Shown one piece after another: positions 52,601 through 60,143 of a stretch of DNA of 64,000 nucleotides. The translations under genes and the position numbers were made by a program. Source of the stretch: Lutraria lutraria (taxonomy: Eukaryota; Mollusca; Bivalvia; Venerida; Mactridae). The notes under the pieces are model-generated. The model was not told where the DNA came from and did not search any database. It saw only the letters and a program-made list of their open reading frames with translations. Every line of letters starts with the position of its first letter. Positions within the stretch are counted from its first letter, which is position 1. The stretch spans positions 12,730,414 through 12,794,413 of the forward strand of contig OZ026835.1 in assembly GCA_964023205.1 (NCBI GenBank). The letters run 5' to 3'.

Positions 52601-55472
52601 ATATTGTAATATCCAATCTTTCTGATTCATCTTCTTAGTCTACAATAAACAAAGAATCACAAGTTAATATGCAGTGAAATCTTACAGTAAAGACCACCTT
52701 TGGAAACCTTGAAAGCTGTCTTAATAAAGAGGTAGTTTCATAAGCAAGTCCATATAAATTATATGTAAGAAATATTGAGAACTGGTTTGAAAAAAATGGT
52801 CTTTTACTGAGATGGTTATTATACAGAGGTGTTCACTAAGTAAGGTCTTGCTGTACTTTGAATATAACAATTAAGTTTACAAACAAGCACAGCAAGGCAG
52901 CTATTCTTAATTCATTCATCACTTTTTACAGTACCTCAAGAATTTCTAAATGGGTCTGAGGTTATAAAATCTAAGATTGGTCTCTCATATCTTGTCTTTT
53001 AATGTTTCTAAATTAATAATGATCAGACAATAATGACATTATTTTTACATTATTCTGACAGTATTATTGGTCTGAACATGTATCTTAACATTAATTACCT
53101 CTATCTTATCGACCGTAATACTTTGATAATAGAATTGAGATTTAGGCTTAGAGACAGTTCTCAAGTTTTAAAACCTTGGGCCCTGGAAAAGGTGGTCAAG
53201 TCTTTTAGTTATATAGACTTATACAAAAGTTAATAAATGAATATAAATCATCAACCTCTTCAGGTGTATCTACTTTCTTCTCAGCTGTCAACTTCTCCAT
53301 TGGTTTATTGGGGGATTGAAGTGGTTCTTCTAACAGCTGTGTATCAAATTTAGGACGTTTTTTATCCTCTTCTAACTCGAGAGCTTGAGAAAAGTTACCT
53401 GGTAACTTATCTGTAATGTTCATAGAGACAGTATCGATGTTTAATAATTGATCATTGAAACTAGACAGTAATCAAATGATTACAGATGGTGAAACAAGTA
53501 ACATAACATGTTTTATCATTTTATTATCACAAAAATTTAAATACTAGTGGAATCATTCACTTAGAGCACTCAAAGCTAAATAACTGCAATCAAAAATAAC
53601 ATGGATAAATAAACAAAGAGAAATAAACATGGGTATTTCAAATTTGTCAAATTGAGGCATTTACATAACCAAGTGACATTTTACTTTTATATCATTTAAC
53701 ATATTAATCTCAAAAATACGATAAAATTTGCAATATCACAGAAATCTGAATGATTAAATTCCAGTCTGCATGAATGATTTTTTACCCATCATAGTAGAGT
53801 ATTGAACCAGACTCTTTATAAAATAGACTGGTTTTACATTTCCACAGTTCTGTTAGGATCAACTATTTATGATAACTAACCATTAGATAAGTTGAGACAT
53901 AACCAGTCTAGAGCATCAACAAGATCACCACCATGAAGTATTGTGTTCTCCATGGCTTGTTCAATCTGCTTGTGAGAAAATCCTGCACCATTCAAACTGT
54001 TATAGATATCCTAGAATGTACAAATCAATCACTGGCGTAATGTATGGAGCAGAAATTGTCAAGAATTTTTCAGCATTATTATGTTACCAAATACAAACAC
54101 AAACAGATTTAGTGCTAACCTCTAGCATAATTCAGCAGAAGCACCATAAAAACTTGCGGATGTGTCAATGGTTATAAAATATGTTTAGAATAAGTTGACC
54201 AAACAAAAAAATATGTTTAGGATAAGTTGACCAAAAAAATAGGGTAGAGGTTGAAAATCTTTTCTGCTTTTGATTTGTTACACCTTTTGTAATAAAACAA
54301 GGACATATTTATTCCCATATGGTATAAGAAAGTTTCGAGTTGGCACCAGAAAATAGGGTTGATTCAGGCAACCACAAAACCATAAACACTATATGCATTT
54401 TTCAGGCCAAATCATGAAGTCATGTCTACATGAAAAAGAAAGCGTTTCAATGTACTGGAATTACATTAAATCTACACCATCAGATCGGATAGAAATAAAT
54501 TGCCACCAGTGATATACATTGATGTAACATTATGTAGAGTTAGACAATTGTTTACCTCTTATACTTTAGTACAAATGATACAATATTCAAAAGATTTTAC
54601 AAGCTGAACAGAGTATCCTTAGAATATTGTGAAGGATATTTATTAACATAAAATGTGTTTTTCTACCATCTTATTCACCCTTTCAATTCAGTAAACCTTG
54701 AAACAATGCCATACACTGTCTAAAAGCGTAAATTCATAAGAATACAAATATACCATTAATTTCTTCTGTGTGAGTCTCTTAGAAACTTCTTTATCCATCA
54801 CTCTTTGTTGGTTTGATGTTTGAATAATATCCAGTAATTCTTTCTCTAAAGCATTTGGAATTGTCACCTACAAGTAAAAAATACATATATAGTTTTTATA
54901 ACATATCATATTAAATCAGAGTTTCATAATTCATAATTTAAACATAATGGTTGATGTACCAATAGAAAACTTAAAGCCATTATACTTGTTTCAAAAATAA
55001 CATACTCTCTACAATATTCTTTGGCAATAAACTAACATGTTTTTTTTTTGTTTTATTATAAATAAAGGGTGAAATAATAATTACGTTTGTCATCAGTATT
55101 TTATTCATTTCTTATATAATGATGTCTCTAGTGCTATACTGATAAGCTCTTTCATAAGGAAAGGTTAACACTAGAAATAACTAAGTGTCAAGATAAATTA
55201 TGAAATAATTTGCTGGTGAAGGTTTCATTAAGTATTTAGCTAAAATATAAAGGAGATCCAATTTATTTAGGTCTCTTATTATGATAAAATGGAATTCAAT
55301 AGGATATAGGAATAATTTGTTTTTATATATTGCAGAATTCTGACATCCAATGTTTCTAATATTTCAGTGTTCAAATTAAAATATTTTCAAAAAAAGCAAA
55401 CCTTTGGTAATCCATCTATAGATGTGCCGCTGTTTTCTGTCTTGGATGTAGGCAAGGAGTATGTCTTCTTTG
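34562..55472 (-). CDS. DHX29: DHX29, DEAH-box ATP-dependent RNA helicase (28 exons, first exon not found)
   Basis: Spliced gene on the minus strand. The product is the DExH helicase that binds the 40S subunit and helps 43S complexes scan structured 5' leaders (family knowledge). Visible in order: N-terminal UBA-like segment (exons at 53.9-54.9 kb), acidic linkers, dsRBD-like domain (47.3-47.8 kb), RecA1 with motif [11 protein letters not shown], motif Ia TEPRR, motif II DEVH (split by an intron) and motif III SAT, RecA2 with [18 protein letters not shown] and QRQGRAGR, then winged-helix, ratchet and OB-fold regions ending at TGA 34562-34564. The 28 exons sum to 4079 nt, about 1359 residues, close to the ~1370 of the human protein; every junction is GT-AG and every phase is compatible. 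The initiator exon, expected upstream of 55472 and ending in phase 1, was not identified. Introns are full of mobile elements. DHX36 and DHX57 are related, but the extended N-terminal region and the C-terminus match DHX29 best. Confidence 0.95.
34881..35313. mobile_element. non-autonomous Helentron-like element without the 160-bp array
   Basis: It starts CAAGATGTGTTTCAAAAACA with a small hairpin and ends in the hairpin ATGCCCCC-(13 nt)-GGGGGCAT. It carries an ACAGACAAACAGACAGACAA run before the end. It sits in the last DHX29 intron. Confidence 0.65.
35539..35767 (-). CDS. DHX29: DHX29 penultimate exon
   Basis: 229 nt. It encodes [20 protein letters not shown] and the long C-terminal helix. 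I end it at GTAATG because this leaves one base that joins the last exon in frame. Without splicing, the frame runs on to a stop at 35390 with unconserved residues. Confidence 0.92.
36065..36412 (-). CDS. DHX29: DHX29 exon, OB-fold region
   Basis: 348 nt (116 codons). It includes [13 protein letters not shown] and H-V-H-P-S-S-V-N, the RNA-path OB-fold signature. Acceptor ATTACAG, donor GTATAA. Confidence 0.97.
36479..36731. mobile_element. degraded relative of the element at 34.9 kb
   Basis: AACAAGAGGTTTGTAAAACA start, GACCTACTGACCTTAAA interior, ACTGACAGACGGA run, and a decayed CCACCCCGCTTCTTCAAAGG terminal hairpin. It lies in a DHX29 intron. Confidence 0.55.
36887..36977 (-). CDS. DHX29: DHX29 exon, CRRNFL-like segment
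   Basis: 91 nt. It encodes [15 protein letters not shown], the conserved FCxxNFLxxxTL motif of DEAH helicases. Acceptor TTTCAG, donor GTAAGC. Confidence 0.95.
37443..37596. mobile_element. pogo-like MITE with internal 17-bp tandem repeat
   Basis: TA-flanked; ends CAGTCAAACCTGTG and CACATGTTTGACTG. Inside, GGTGGTCTTTATTGACA repeats about five times. It lies in a DHX29 intron about 20 bases from the donor of the exon ending at 37619. Confidence 0.85.
37619..37755 (-). CDS. DHX29: DHX29 exon, ratchet domain
   Basis: 137 nt. It contains [13 protein letters not shown] and [12 protein letters not shown]. The donor GTATGT lies about 20 bases from a pogo-like MITE in the intron. Confidence 0.96.
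37965..38108 (-). mobile_element. type A SINE fragment in a DHX29 intron
   Basis: Read on the minus strand it shows the middle motif (AGCTAGCTTACCGAAGATTGGTGG), then CTGGAAAGTTGCCAAATTACC and a GGTTCGATGTTAAATC tail. The tRNA-like head is missing. Confidence 0.7.
38249..38470 (-). CDS. DHX29: DHX29 exon, winged-helix and ratchet (HA2)
   Basis: 222 nt (74 codons). It contains [21 protein letters not shown] and [13 protein letters not shown], the HA2 hallmark stretches. Donor GTAAGT. Confidence 0.97.
38814..38889 (-). CDS. DHX29: DHX29 exon, winged-helix start
   Basis: 76 nt. It encodes [20 protein letters not shown], the conserved entry into the helicase-associated winged helix. Acceptor CACCAG, donor GTATAC. 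Confidence 0.95.
39369..39497 (-). CDS. DHX29: DHX29 exon, motif VI
   Basis: 129 nt. It contains motif [10 protein letters not shown] (arginine finger) followed by N-G-F-C-F-R-L-F. Acceptor TTATAG, donor GTAAGA. Confidence 0.98.
39959..40132 (-). CDS. DHX29: DHX29 exon, motif V
   Basis: 174 nt. It contains [20 protein letters not shown] and motif [14 protein letters not shown]. Acceptor TTTCAG, donor GTAAGA. Confidence 0.98.
40545..40738 (-). mobile_element. tRNA-derived SINE (third head type)
   Basis: The minus strand carries A box-like TTTAGTGGTAACACACTGG and B box-like GAGTTTGAATCTTGG, then unique sequence. It sits about 20 bases from the donor of the exon ending at 40755. Confidence 0.5.
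40755..40894 (-). CDS. DHX29: DHX29 exon, motif IV region
   Basis: 140 nt. It encodes E-L-L-L-Y-I-D-K, then [11 protein letters not shown] (motif IV) and L-N-S-D-R-R-F. Acceptor TTTCAG, donor GTAATG. Confidence 0.96.
41105..41320 (-). mobile_element. type A SINE touching a DHX29 splice donor
   Basis: On the minus strand the head (CATTGTTGAATGGTTATATTG) with B box GAGTTCAAATCC starts about 6 bases inside the intron after the exon ending at 41324. It continues through the middle motif with AACAAGCTTACAGAAGG. Confidence 0.7.
41324..41413 (-). CDS. DHX29: DHX29 exon, start of RecA2
   Basis: 90 nt (30 codons). [13 protein letters not shown] and I-N-M-D-I-I align with YSSRTQHAILYMN and INLDLI. 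Its donor GTAAGC lies within a few bases of a SINE head. Confidence 0.9.
41465..41690 (-). mobile_element. type A SINE in a DHX29 intron
   Basis: Minus-strand copy with a GTTTGAATCCCAGC B box, middle motif CCAGTTAGCTTACAGATGG, and tail motif AAAGCTGGATAAATCGCCA. It lies in the next intron upstream of the previous copy, in the same orientation. Confidence 0.7.
41998..42093 (-). CDS. DHX29: DHX29 exon, inter-RecA insert part 2
   Basis: 96 nt (32 codons), poorly conserved: glutamate, threonine and glycine-rich. Placement rests on a TGTAG acceptor, a GTAAAT donor, an open frame and phase 0 on both sides. This is the position of the variable RecA2 insert. Confidence 0.82.
42443..42615. mobile_element. 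pogo-like MITE, degraded
   Basis: CAGTCAAAAAATAAGTAGCC at the left, GCCACCTCTGAATAAAGGCC and AAGGTCACCAGTCAATAAGG inside, GGTGGCCTGTGTTCATAGAT at the right. It lies in a DHX29 intron; the terminal repeats are eroded. Confidence 0.55.
42681..42770 (-). CDS. DHX29: DHX29 exon, inter-RecA insert part 1
   Basis: 90 nt (30 codons). It begins V-Y-H-V-E-D-V-V-E, matching the F-H-L-E-D-I-I start of the DHX29-specific insert between the RecA domains. Acceptor ATTTCAG, donor GTATAT. Confidence 0.92.
43177..43353 (-). CDS. DHX29: DHX29 exon, VH of motif II and motif III
   Basis: 177 nt (59 codons). It opens with V-H-E-R-S, completing DEVH, followed by motif III as M-S-A-T-L-D, and ends P-G-R-T-F-P-V-E. 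Acceptor TTTTTTCAG, donor GTAATA. Confidence 0.97.
43792..43943 (-). CDS. DHX29: DHX29 exon, motif Ib and DE of motif II
   Basis: 152 nt. It encodes [12 protein letters not shown], then [10 protein letters not shown], and ends H-V-I-V-D-E. The DEVH box continues in the next exon. Donor GTTTGA. Confidence 0.97.
44269..44635. mobile_element. hAT-type MITE with exact target duplication
   Basis: Ends AAGGGTGTAACGATA and TATCGTTACCCCCTTA are inverted repeats. GGTCTAAGT stands on both sides (44260-44268 and 44636-44644), an exact 8- or 9-base target duplication depending on the end chosen. The interior has CACGATACG and GGTACGGCACGGTA words common to hAT MITEs. It lies in a DHX29 intron. Confidence 0.88.
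44647..44730. repeat. hairpin-forming inverted repeat
   Basis: Left arm 44647-44680 and right arm 44703-44730 pair as GATAGATC + AACTGTTG-CTATGAAATTT with one mismatch and a 6-base bulge; the loop is 22 nt. It starts two bases after the hAT MITE duplication. Confidence 0.85.
44841..44955 (-). CDS. DHX29: DHX29 exon, motif Ia
   Basis: 115 nt. It encodes [18 protein letters not shown], motif Ia. The family consensus is TQPRR; here the second residue reads Glu. Acceptor TTTCAG, donor GTAAGA. Confidence 0.97.
45459..45722 (-). CDS. DHX29: DHX29 exon, RecA1 start with Walker A (motif I)
   Basis: 264 nt (88 codons). It includes L-P-V-Y-Q-H-R-D and motif [11 protein letters not shown] with QVPHF, the ATP-binding P-loop of DEAH helicases. 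Acceptor TTTTCCAG, donor GTAGGA. Confidence 0.97.
46120..46254 (-). CDS. DHX29: DHX29 exon, [10 protein letters not shown] and acidic segment
   Basis: 135 nt (45 codons). It starts P-R-D-Q-F-L-A-K-L and ends with [11 protein letters not shown], both conserved in DHX29 just before the helicase core. Donor GTGAGT is a consensus splice site. Confidence 0.94.
46545..46651 (-). CDS. DHX29: DHX29 exon, [11 protein letters not shown] segment
   Basis: 107 nt. It encodes the conserved [13 protein letters not shown] motif followed by a charged helix. Acceptor TTAACAG, donor GTACAC. Confidence 0.95.
47319..47437 (-). CDS. DHX29: DHX29 exon, dsRBD-like domain part 2
   Basis: 119 nt. It encodes the C-terminal half of the dsRBD-like fold ending in the [14 protein letters not shown] helix. 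Acceptor TTTGTAG, donor GTAATA. Confidence 0.95.
47652..47823 (-). CDS. DHX29: DHX29 exon, dsRBD-like domain part 1
   Basis: 172 nt. It encodes the strongly conserved [20 protein letters not shown] stretch that opens the dsRBD-like domain of DHX29. Acceptor CTTTTTAG, donor GTACTT. Confidence 0.95.
47902..49014. mobile_element. pearl/Helentron-like non-autonomous element, 5 repeat units
   Basis: It starts with ACAAGAGGGCCATGATGGCC (small palindrome) and ends in a strong hairpin of CTCACCATGAGCAC and GTGCTCTGGTGAGC. Between them are about five tandem units of ~165 bp, each with a GTGACCCCTGGGGCGGGGCC-type start and an ACTTGGTAGAGGTCCACTAG middle. This plan matches the bivalve pearl elements, now placed near Helentron-type Helitrons (established knowledge). 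No ORF of note. Confidence 0.85.
49067..51150. mobile_element. pearl/Helentron-like non-autonomous element, about 11 repeat units
   Basis: Same ends as the copy at 47.9-49.0 kb: an AACAAGAGGGCCATGATGGC start and a final GTGCTCTGGTGAGCTAAAA hairpin. About eleven units of 155-165 bp lie between. Two subtypes, one with GTGACCCCCGGGGCGGGGCC and one with AATAAACCCCAGGGCAG, alternate through much of the array, giving a ~318-bp dimer. Confidence 0.88.
51325..51594 (-). CDS. DHX29: DHX29 exon, acidic linker
   Basis: 270 nt. It starts [13 protein letters not shown] (conserved) and runs into an acidic, Ser/Asp-rich, poorly conserved stretch. Donor GTATGC leads into a 3.5-kb intron filled by two pearl-like elements. 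Confidence 0.88.
52073..52199 (-). CDS. DHX29: DHX29 exon, coiled-coil-like linker
   Basis: 127 nt. It encodes [16 protein letters not shown], matching the conserved NERYLHLAAKLLDAKE helix, then a charged helix. Acceptor TTAG, donor GTGAGG. Confidence 0.92.
52547..52639 (-). CDS. DHX29: DHX29 exon, WILQYAE segment
   Basis: 93 nt (31 codons), acceptor TGTAG and donor GTAAGC. It contains the conserved K-D-W-I-L-Q-Y-A-E motif followed by an acidic, serine-rich tail. Confidence 0.9.
52672..52853. mobile_element. pogo-like MITE, degraded
   Basis: CAGTGAAATCTTAC at the left and GTAAGGTCTTGCTG at the right form inverted repeats; GACCACCTTTGG follows the left end. It lies in a DHX29 intron just upstream of the exon at 52547-52639. 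Confidence 0.55.
53256..53410 (-). CDS. DHX29: DHX29 exon, linker after UBA-like segment
   Basis: 155 nt. The first codon is shared with the previous exon and gives D-K-L-P-G-N-F-S, matching the 'LPEGFS' boundary of other DHX29 proteins. The rest is a charged, low-conservation linker. Donor GTTGAT. Confidence 0.85.
53881..54010 (-). CDS. DHX29: DHX29 exon, UBA-like segment
   Basis: 130 nt. It encodes the conserved [17 protein letters not shown] motif of the DHX29 N-terminal region, which resembles a UBA fold. Donor GTTAGT, leaving one base (G) to the next exon. Confidence 0.92.
54754..54867 (-). CDS. DHX29: DHX29 exon, N-terminal region
   Basis: 114 nt (38 codons), AG acceptor and GTATAT donor. 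It encodes a helical segment ending S-K-R-L-T-Q-K-K-L, equivalent to the RLTAKKLQ stretch of vertebrate DHX29. Confidence 0.88.
55402..55472 (-). CDS. DHX29: DHX29 exon (first one recognised)
   Basis: 71 nt, acceptor AATTTAG at the upper end and donor GTTTGC below. It encodes a K-K-T-Y-S-rich stretch matching the conserved start of the DHX29 N-terminal region. It begins in phase 1, so at least one more upstream coding exon is required. Confidence 0.8.
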
Positions 55473-57886
55473 CTAAATTGTATCGAAAGTAACAGAGACA
55501 AAACATTAAAGCATTGTTAACAATGATGAAAGTTTTTGACTGGACTTAATATATTCAATCATTTTTTATGTGCAATTAGATTTACATTTACCAGACACAA
55601 CGACTTAGCCAGCTACAAAAAATGGAGGCTCCAGCCCTTTTTTACTCTTTTGGGGAACACGTCCCCTAGATGGGGGAAATTTGTGTTGTGAAACACTAAA
55701 TTTTGAGGATTTTTTTTATGGGGATTTTTTTCTCAGTGGGGAGAAATATATCGTCGGACTAACTGCACCAATGTCCTAACTGCGCCAGCTTTCTTGTTTT
55801 TATTGTAGCAGTCTCGTGAGATTTTACCGCACGCGCCAGTGACCGTGTGAATTTTATTCTATGACGTAATAGGTAAACGAGGATGAATATTTGTGTGAAA
55901 ATACGATTCAAATATATAAATAATGCCGACTTCATTTCACTCAACTGTTTTTATGTGTTATTTTTTAATGAAAATGATTTCCACGAAGAATGTCCCTTTT
56001 ATGCACAAATTGTTGGAGTAAAAATGTCTGAAACACACCGTCTGCAATGTTTCCTGTTGCATCGATGAAAGTCATGTGACTATAGTCATATTTTAAGGCT
56101 GTGCCTATTCTTATTATTACTTTTGATCCCTTGTAGATGTTAAGCTTGGTAAGTGAATTGAATCCTTATTTTTATTCTCAATTGTCACCCCCAACATACA
56201 AAGATCAAGAAAATATTTCAATGACGCACTCATTCAAGCATTAATTGTTATAGGAGGAAGATGTGGACATCTAGGTAAAACTATGAAAGGAGAGAAATAC
56301 AACTTAAAAATATGGGTTGATTAAATAACTGTTCTCAAACTGAAGAAGTATGGAGAGGTGACACATTTTTTTCAGTCCTTACTGTAACAGGAGGAATAAA
56401 CTACGGTATGTCTAATTCTACTCATAACCGATAAAATAGTTTTATAAGTTGAACAATGCATTGTTTAACTTTTAAGTAAATTCGTTCAAAAACCTATTAA
56501 CATGAATAACCTTGCCTAAATTATTGTAAATTTTATGACGTCACTCACACATGGCGCAGTTAGGACCCAAAAAAATGGTGGCATTATATTTGACTCACAA
56601 TTAATGTGTTTTATGTTACTTTGGAGTATAATAAAAGGAAGAATGGGGAGTGTCCAAACCTTTTTCATCTGTTTGCTTGTTTGTTTTGGGTTCTTTTTGT
56701 TGTTTCTTTTTCCCCATTTTGAAGAATTCCTGAATGATTAATAAGATTTATCAACAAAAAAAATCAACATAAATATGTATGAAAATGCAGTACAGTGTTG
56801 GTAAGATACGAATGTATGTGGTTACGATAATTAAGAGTGCGAATAAATTAACACGTTCAGTATTGTACATTCAGTAAGAACCGCTACACGAATCAACACA
56901 TTAATTAAGCATTAAATCAGCATATCATACATAAAAAACAATAGTAAACATCGAAATACTTTTTAATTTGCGACAAAATCAACAAACGTCACGACTTTCT
57001 TTTGAAGAGTTCGTAGGCCTGAGAGTTGCTCCCCTTAGAAGATTATGATAGAAATTTGAAATCATAATTTTACGGTAATTTCCATGTATTGCGGTCGTTT
57101 TTTGTTTAACATTTGATCTTTATTTAAATGTTGTACGTGTCAACTATTTGGATGCAATTTCCTGATGCAAATCACCACTATCCCTCTGTTTTTGATTTTA
57201 TGAAAATGTGCAGCGTTTTTCGTACTGGGAATGTTCGACCCAGTAAGGACTTTCCTGGAGTGTGTACTAATAAAAAATGGAATGTCTGAACGAAATTAAG
57301 ATGTATTTCCCTGTATAAGTGTGCATGTATAAAACCATCATTTGTCACACTGTGAGTGACATATTAATATAGCGATGTAATGATATTGATAATCATTATC
57401 GTCGCTGACAGCTTGAGGTCGGCGACCATTGATGTAAGTGGTGTTAAATCGATGTTGTTACAGGTAGGTAGATTGCTGTTTCTATTTGAGCAACTACCTC
57501 GTTCCTCTACTTTCATGACACCCCCGACCTGCTGATCGGCATGGACATCTGATAAATTTTGCAAGTAGGAAAATCCCATACATATAAAAATAGAAAAGGA
57601 TGACGAATGTCATCAAACAAATGAAGCATTATTGCTGTTAACAACGGTTATCAGTAGCGGTGTTTTATATATGTTGGGTGCAGCAAAGGGATTTGGCACA
57701 TGAATTTTAAAAAATCACCTTACACTATATGTATTGACAAGGGAAGTAACATCCAACAGCCAAAGAAACTAACCAGGTCCGCTTTTCCACCGCGCATTTG
57801 TTAAAAATAAAAGCAATCCTTAAACAATGCATATCGCCGTGTAGCTAACACATTTTCCTTCAAGAATGTACATACGGTAGTTTCCT
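55473..57886. other. region expected to hold the DHX29 start and promoter
   Basis: DHX29 needs at least one more coding exon here or further upstream, ending in phase 1. I could not identify it. Besides a 15-bp inverted repeat at 55.77/56.55 kb I see no clear element. Confidence 0.4.
55771..56567. repeat. 15-bp inverted repeat bounding ~0.8 kb
   Basis: GTCCTAACTGCGCCA near 55774 and TGGCGCAGTTAGGAC near 56553 are exact reverse complements in otherwise AT-rich DNA. They may be the ends of a decayed element in the upstream DHX29 intron. No transposase reading is visible between them. Confidence 0.5.
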
Positions 57887-57894
57887 TATAAAAA
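57887..57894 (+). promoter_or_regulatory. candidate TATA box
   Basis: TATAAAAA, about 58 bases before an ATG at 57945. The region is richer in CpG than its surroundings, and the spacing fits a start site near 57917. It would drive the plus-strand gene, divergently from DHX29. Confidence 0.4.
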
Positions 57895-57944
57895 ATGCAG
57901 CCTGCACTCCACAATCGTCAGAAATTTCAACAGAATCTGCCAAA

Positions 57945-58127
57945 ATGTCTCAGGTCGGACAATATCGGGAACACGGCACAAAGGCACAAAAAGGCTTGAT
58001 TTTAAATTATTTGCACAATTATCGCATCGGTTCAACAAATGTACGGAAAAAATTGAAAACTGAGCTGACCAGCAGTCCTGACAATATACTTAACAGATGT
58101 TTTTTTGCTTATTTTCGTTTTCTTCAT
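57945..58127 (+). CDS. possible first coding exon of the uncharacterised plus-strand gene
   Basis: The ATG follows a TATA-like box. The reading frame (61 codons to a GTAAAT donor at 58128) encodes a basic peptide starting M-S-Q-V-G-Q-Y-R-E-H-G. The donor would join in frame (phase 0) to the exon starting at 59214, whose frame is open back to its acceptor. Without splicing the frame stops at 58142. The last 50 bases form one arm of a long inverted repeat. I know no homologue. It could also be an independent short ORF or noise. Confidence 0.35.
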
Positions 58128-58243
58128 GTAAATGAAATCTAGGACAGTATCTAAACTAAGTCAAGTGACCATATATGACAGCTGCTGAAGTACATGAAGA
58201 AAACGAAAGTAAGCTAATTAACATCTGTTCAGTATATTGTCAG
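58078..58243. repeat. long inverted repeat (53-bp arms, 60-nt loop)
   Basis: Arms 58078-58130 and 58191-58243 are reverse complements with 5 mismatches in 53 bases and no gaps, so an RNA crossing them would fold into a long hairpin. The left arm overlaps the end of the candidate exon and its GTAAAT donor. Confidence 0.9.
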
Positions 58244-58272
58244 AACAAACTAAGTGTTTTTAGTTCACTTGT

Positions 58273-58593
58273 CAGGGTTTTTCTTCCGTATTTTGGGAAT
58301 ATGACCCTGGCATGCCCTTGCATGGGATTGGAGATTTTCGCAGTGTTTTAATCAAAATTGGGGAAAATGTATTACAACAATTTTTACAATGTTCAACTTA
58401 TTCTTCTTATTCTCCCATAAAACAGTAGTAGAATAAGGTATTTACTATTAATAGTGATGTTAATGAACTTATAAAATTAATAAAAAAATAAAAAGAAATT
58501 TGTCTGTGAATTGGGGAAAAAAGATACATGTACTATTTTCCATTGGGAATATGACCGAATTTCGGCTATAAAATTGCCCCCAAAAAATTCCTG
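58273..58593. mobile_element. possible hAT-like MITE
   Basis: It begins CAGGGTTTTT and ends with the imperfect inverse AAAAAATTCCTG; a GGAATATGACC motif recurs near both ends. The flanks share only CTTGT, not a clean 8-bp duplication. No coding capacity. Confidence 0.4.
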
Positions 58594-58857
58594 CTTGTAC
58601 ATATCTTTAAAGTTTAGTATGTTAATAAATGAAGGGTTCTTGATGATTTTTTACGATATTTTACAATAAATGCAGTAGTAAATGATTTCTTGAATTTATA
58701 GTAAGATTCATGAACAACCCAAGATTACTCATCAAATTTCATGCAAATGCGACAACTGTTTCTGGAATTATCCGTAAAAAGAACACCTAAAATGTCCTGA
58801 ATTAGGCACTGAACCTGTGTAGTAGTTGTATTTATAAATTGGCTGTTAATACTAACA

Positions 58858-58933
58858 GCATGATTAGCTTAATTGGTAGAGCATCTGACTTGCAAGCAGG
58901 AGGTCACAGGTTCTAACCCCGCATCAGGTACGG
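58858..58933 (+). repeat. tRNA-Ala(TGC)-like pseudogene or SINE head
   Basis: A box-like TTAGCTTAATTGGTAGAGC, anticodon loop CTTGCAA (TGC) and a degraded B box GGTTCTAACCC. The acceptor and T stems have several mismatches, so it is unlikely to be a functional tRNA. Confidence 0.55.
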
Positions 58934-59213
58934 GTACATTATTTTCCTCCTCTTATTACAAAATATTTAATTTGTTGGTTTAGCTCATCTGTTTTCGAAG
59001 AAAAAGTCAAGCTATTGTGATCACTGTGGTGTCTGCGTCATGCTAAAACTTGAATGTAGCTCATAACTTCTATAAGAGGTAGCAGCATGAAACTTCATAG
59101 AAGGGTAGATCTCACAGAGGCAGTGAACGAACAAGCCTTGGCACCAATCGCGGCTTTAATTATTATGATTAACTAATATTGAATAAAGAATAAAATATTT
59201 TTTAACTTGACAG

Positions 59214-59327
59214 GAACACACATCCACCAAAGAAATGGCTCTTCCAGCTGATTTGGTAGTATTAAAAGATTCACCAGTTTATCAACCTGTCCTCAGATCT
59301 GTATTGAAAAGTCAGATACAACTGCTG
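59214..59327 (+). CDS. uncharacterised protein, exon 1 or 2 (start ATG at 59235 possible)
   Basis: Acceptor TTGACAG at 59213 and consensus donor GTAAGA after 59327. The frame is open through the whole exon; ATG at 59235 gives M-A-L-P-A-D-L-V-V-L-K-D-S, then a helical stretch ending K-S-Q-I-Q-L-L. If translation starts here, the upstream part is 5' UTR; otherwise it continues from an upstream exon. It is followed in phase 0 by the next exon. Family not recognised. Confidence 0.7.
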
Positions 59328-59989
59328 GTAAGATTTTCCTGTTGTTCAGAATACTTTATTTTATTTACTAAACAGTCTCTTTAAACTTTTTAAGCTAAAT
59401 CTGTGTCTTCAGTTTAATATCTTTTAACTGGTAAAAAACATAGAAATTTATTCTTGATTCTCAAATAAGCAGAATATCTTATGTCGGAATGTTAGAAATC
59501 AGTATGGAGAGCCTCCTTAATCAAGGCTTGACCTCTTACAGGAAAACTTAATGAAAACCCTGCTACATACTTCAATGTAATTACGAGACATTTTGAAAAT
59601 TTCGTTTATAAGAGTTATTGCCCTTGTTGAAAAAAAGTATGTACCGATATATCAATTTCTTAAGATATTGAACATTTATTGCATATTTATTTTTGTTTAT
59701 CAAATTAGATTGGTACTGTGTTTTTGCACCTTAAAATTAGCTACTCCAATAGACTTCAATGCAAATTTAAACAGACTGTTACTCAAAGGATTATCATCAG
59801 TTTTGAAAATCTCATGGTAAATCTTTATCTATTGTGGAAACTTATAAAAAGTATAAAGGTTTTCAAATTCTGTCCGCTCTCTTCTTATAAACCAATTTCA
59901 GACATTATGAGTTTATAACCTGAACCAAACAGCAATTGATCTTTAACCCAATAGCAATTTATTTTTCTCTCTGCCGTATCATTTACTAG

Positions 59990-60143
59990 GTTCAGCAGCT
60001 GTGTGAGACAGGTGAAGAAACATTGATACTTACTGCTAATATAAAGAATCAGGATGTCACACAACTTGGATCTGAGTCTGGCAAACAGTTTGTGGAAATG
60101 TATGATGACTTCAAATCTGAATTCTTAGGATTTTGTCAAAGAC
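59990..60143 (+). CDS. uncharacterised protein, next exon
   Basis: 154 nt between acceptor TTTACTAG and donor GTAAGA. It encodes V-Q-Q-L-C-E-T-G-E-E-T-L-I-L-T-A-N and later G-K-Q-F-V-E-M-Y-D-D-F and F-L-G-F-C-Q-R. It looks like a small folded N-terminal domain with two cysteines. It leaves one base that joins the next exon in frame. Confidence 0.75.

Noticed and set aside
57364..57579. Minus-strand ORF as a possible DHX29 first exon
   Set aside because: No similarity to the lysine-rich start expected and no donor giving phase 1 that I could defend.
57780..57803. Minus-strand ATG with M-R-G-G-K-A-D-L and a GTTAGT donor as DHX29 exon 1
   Set aside because: It ends in phase 0 but the exon at 55472 needs one leftover base; an extra exon would be required.
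58858..58933. Functional tRNA-Ala
   Set aside because: Several mismatches in the acceptor, anticodon and T stems.
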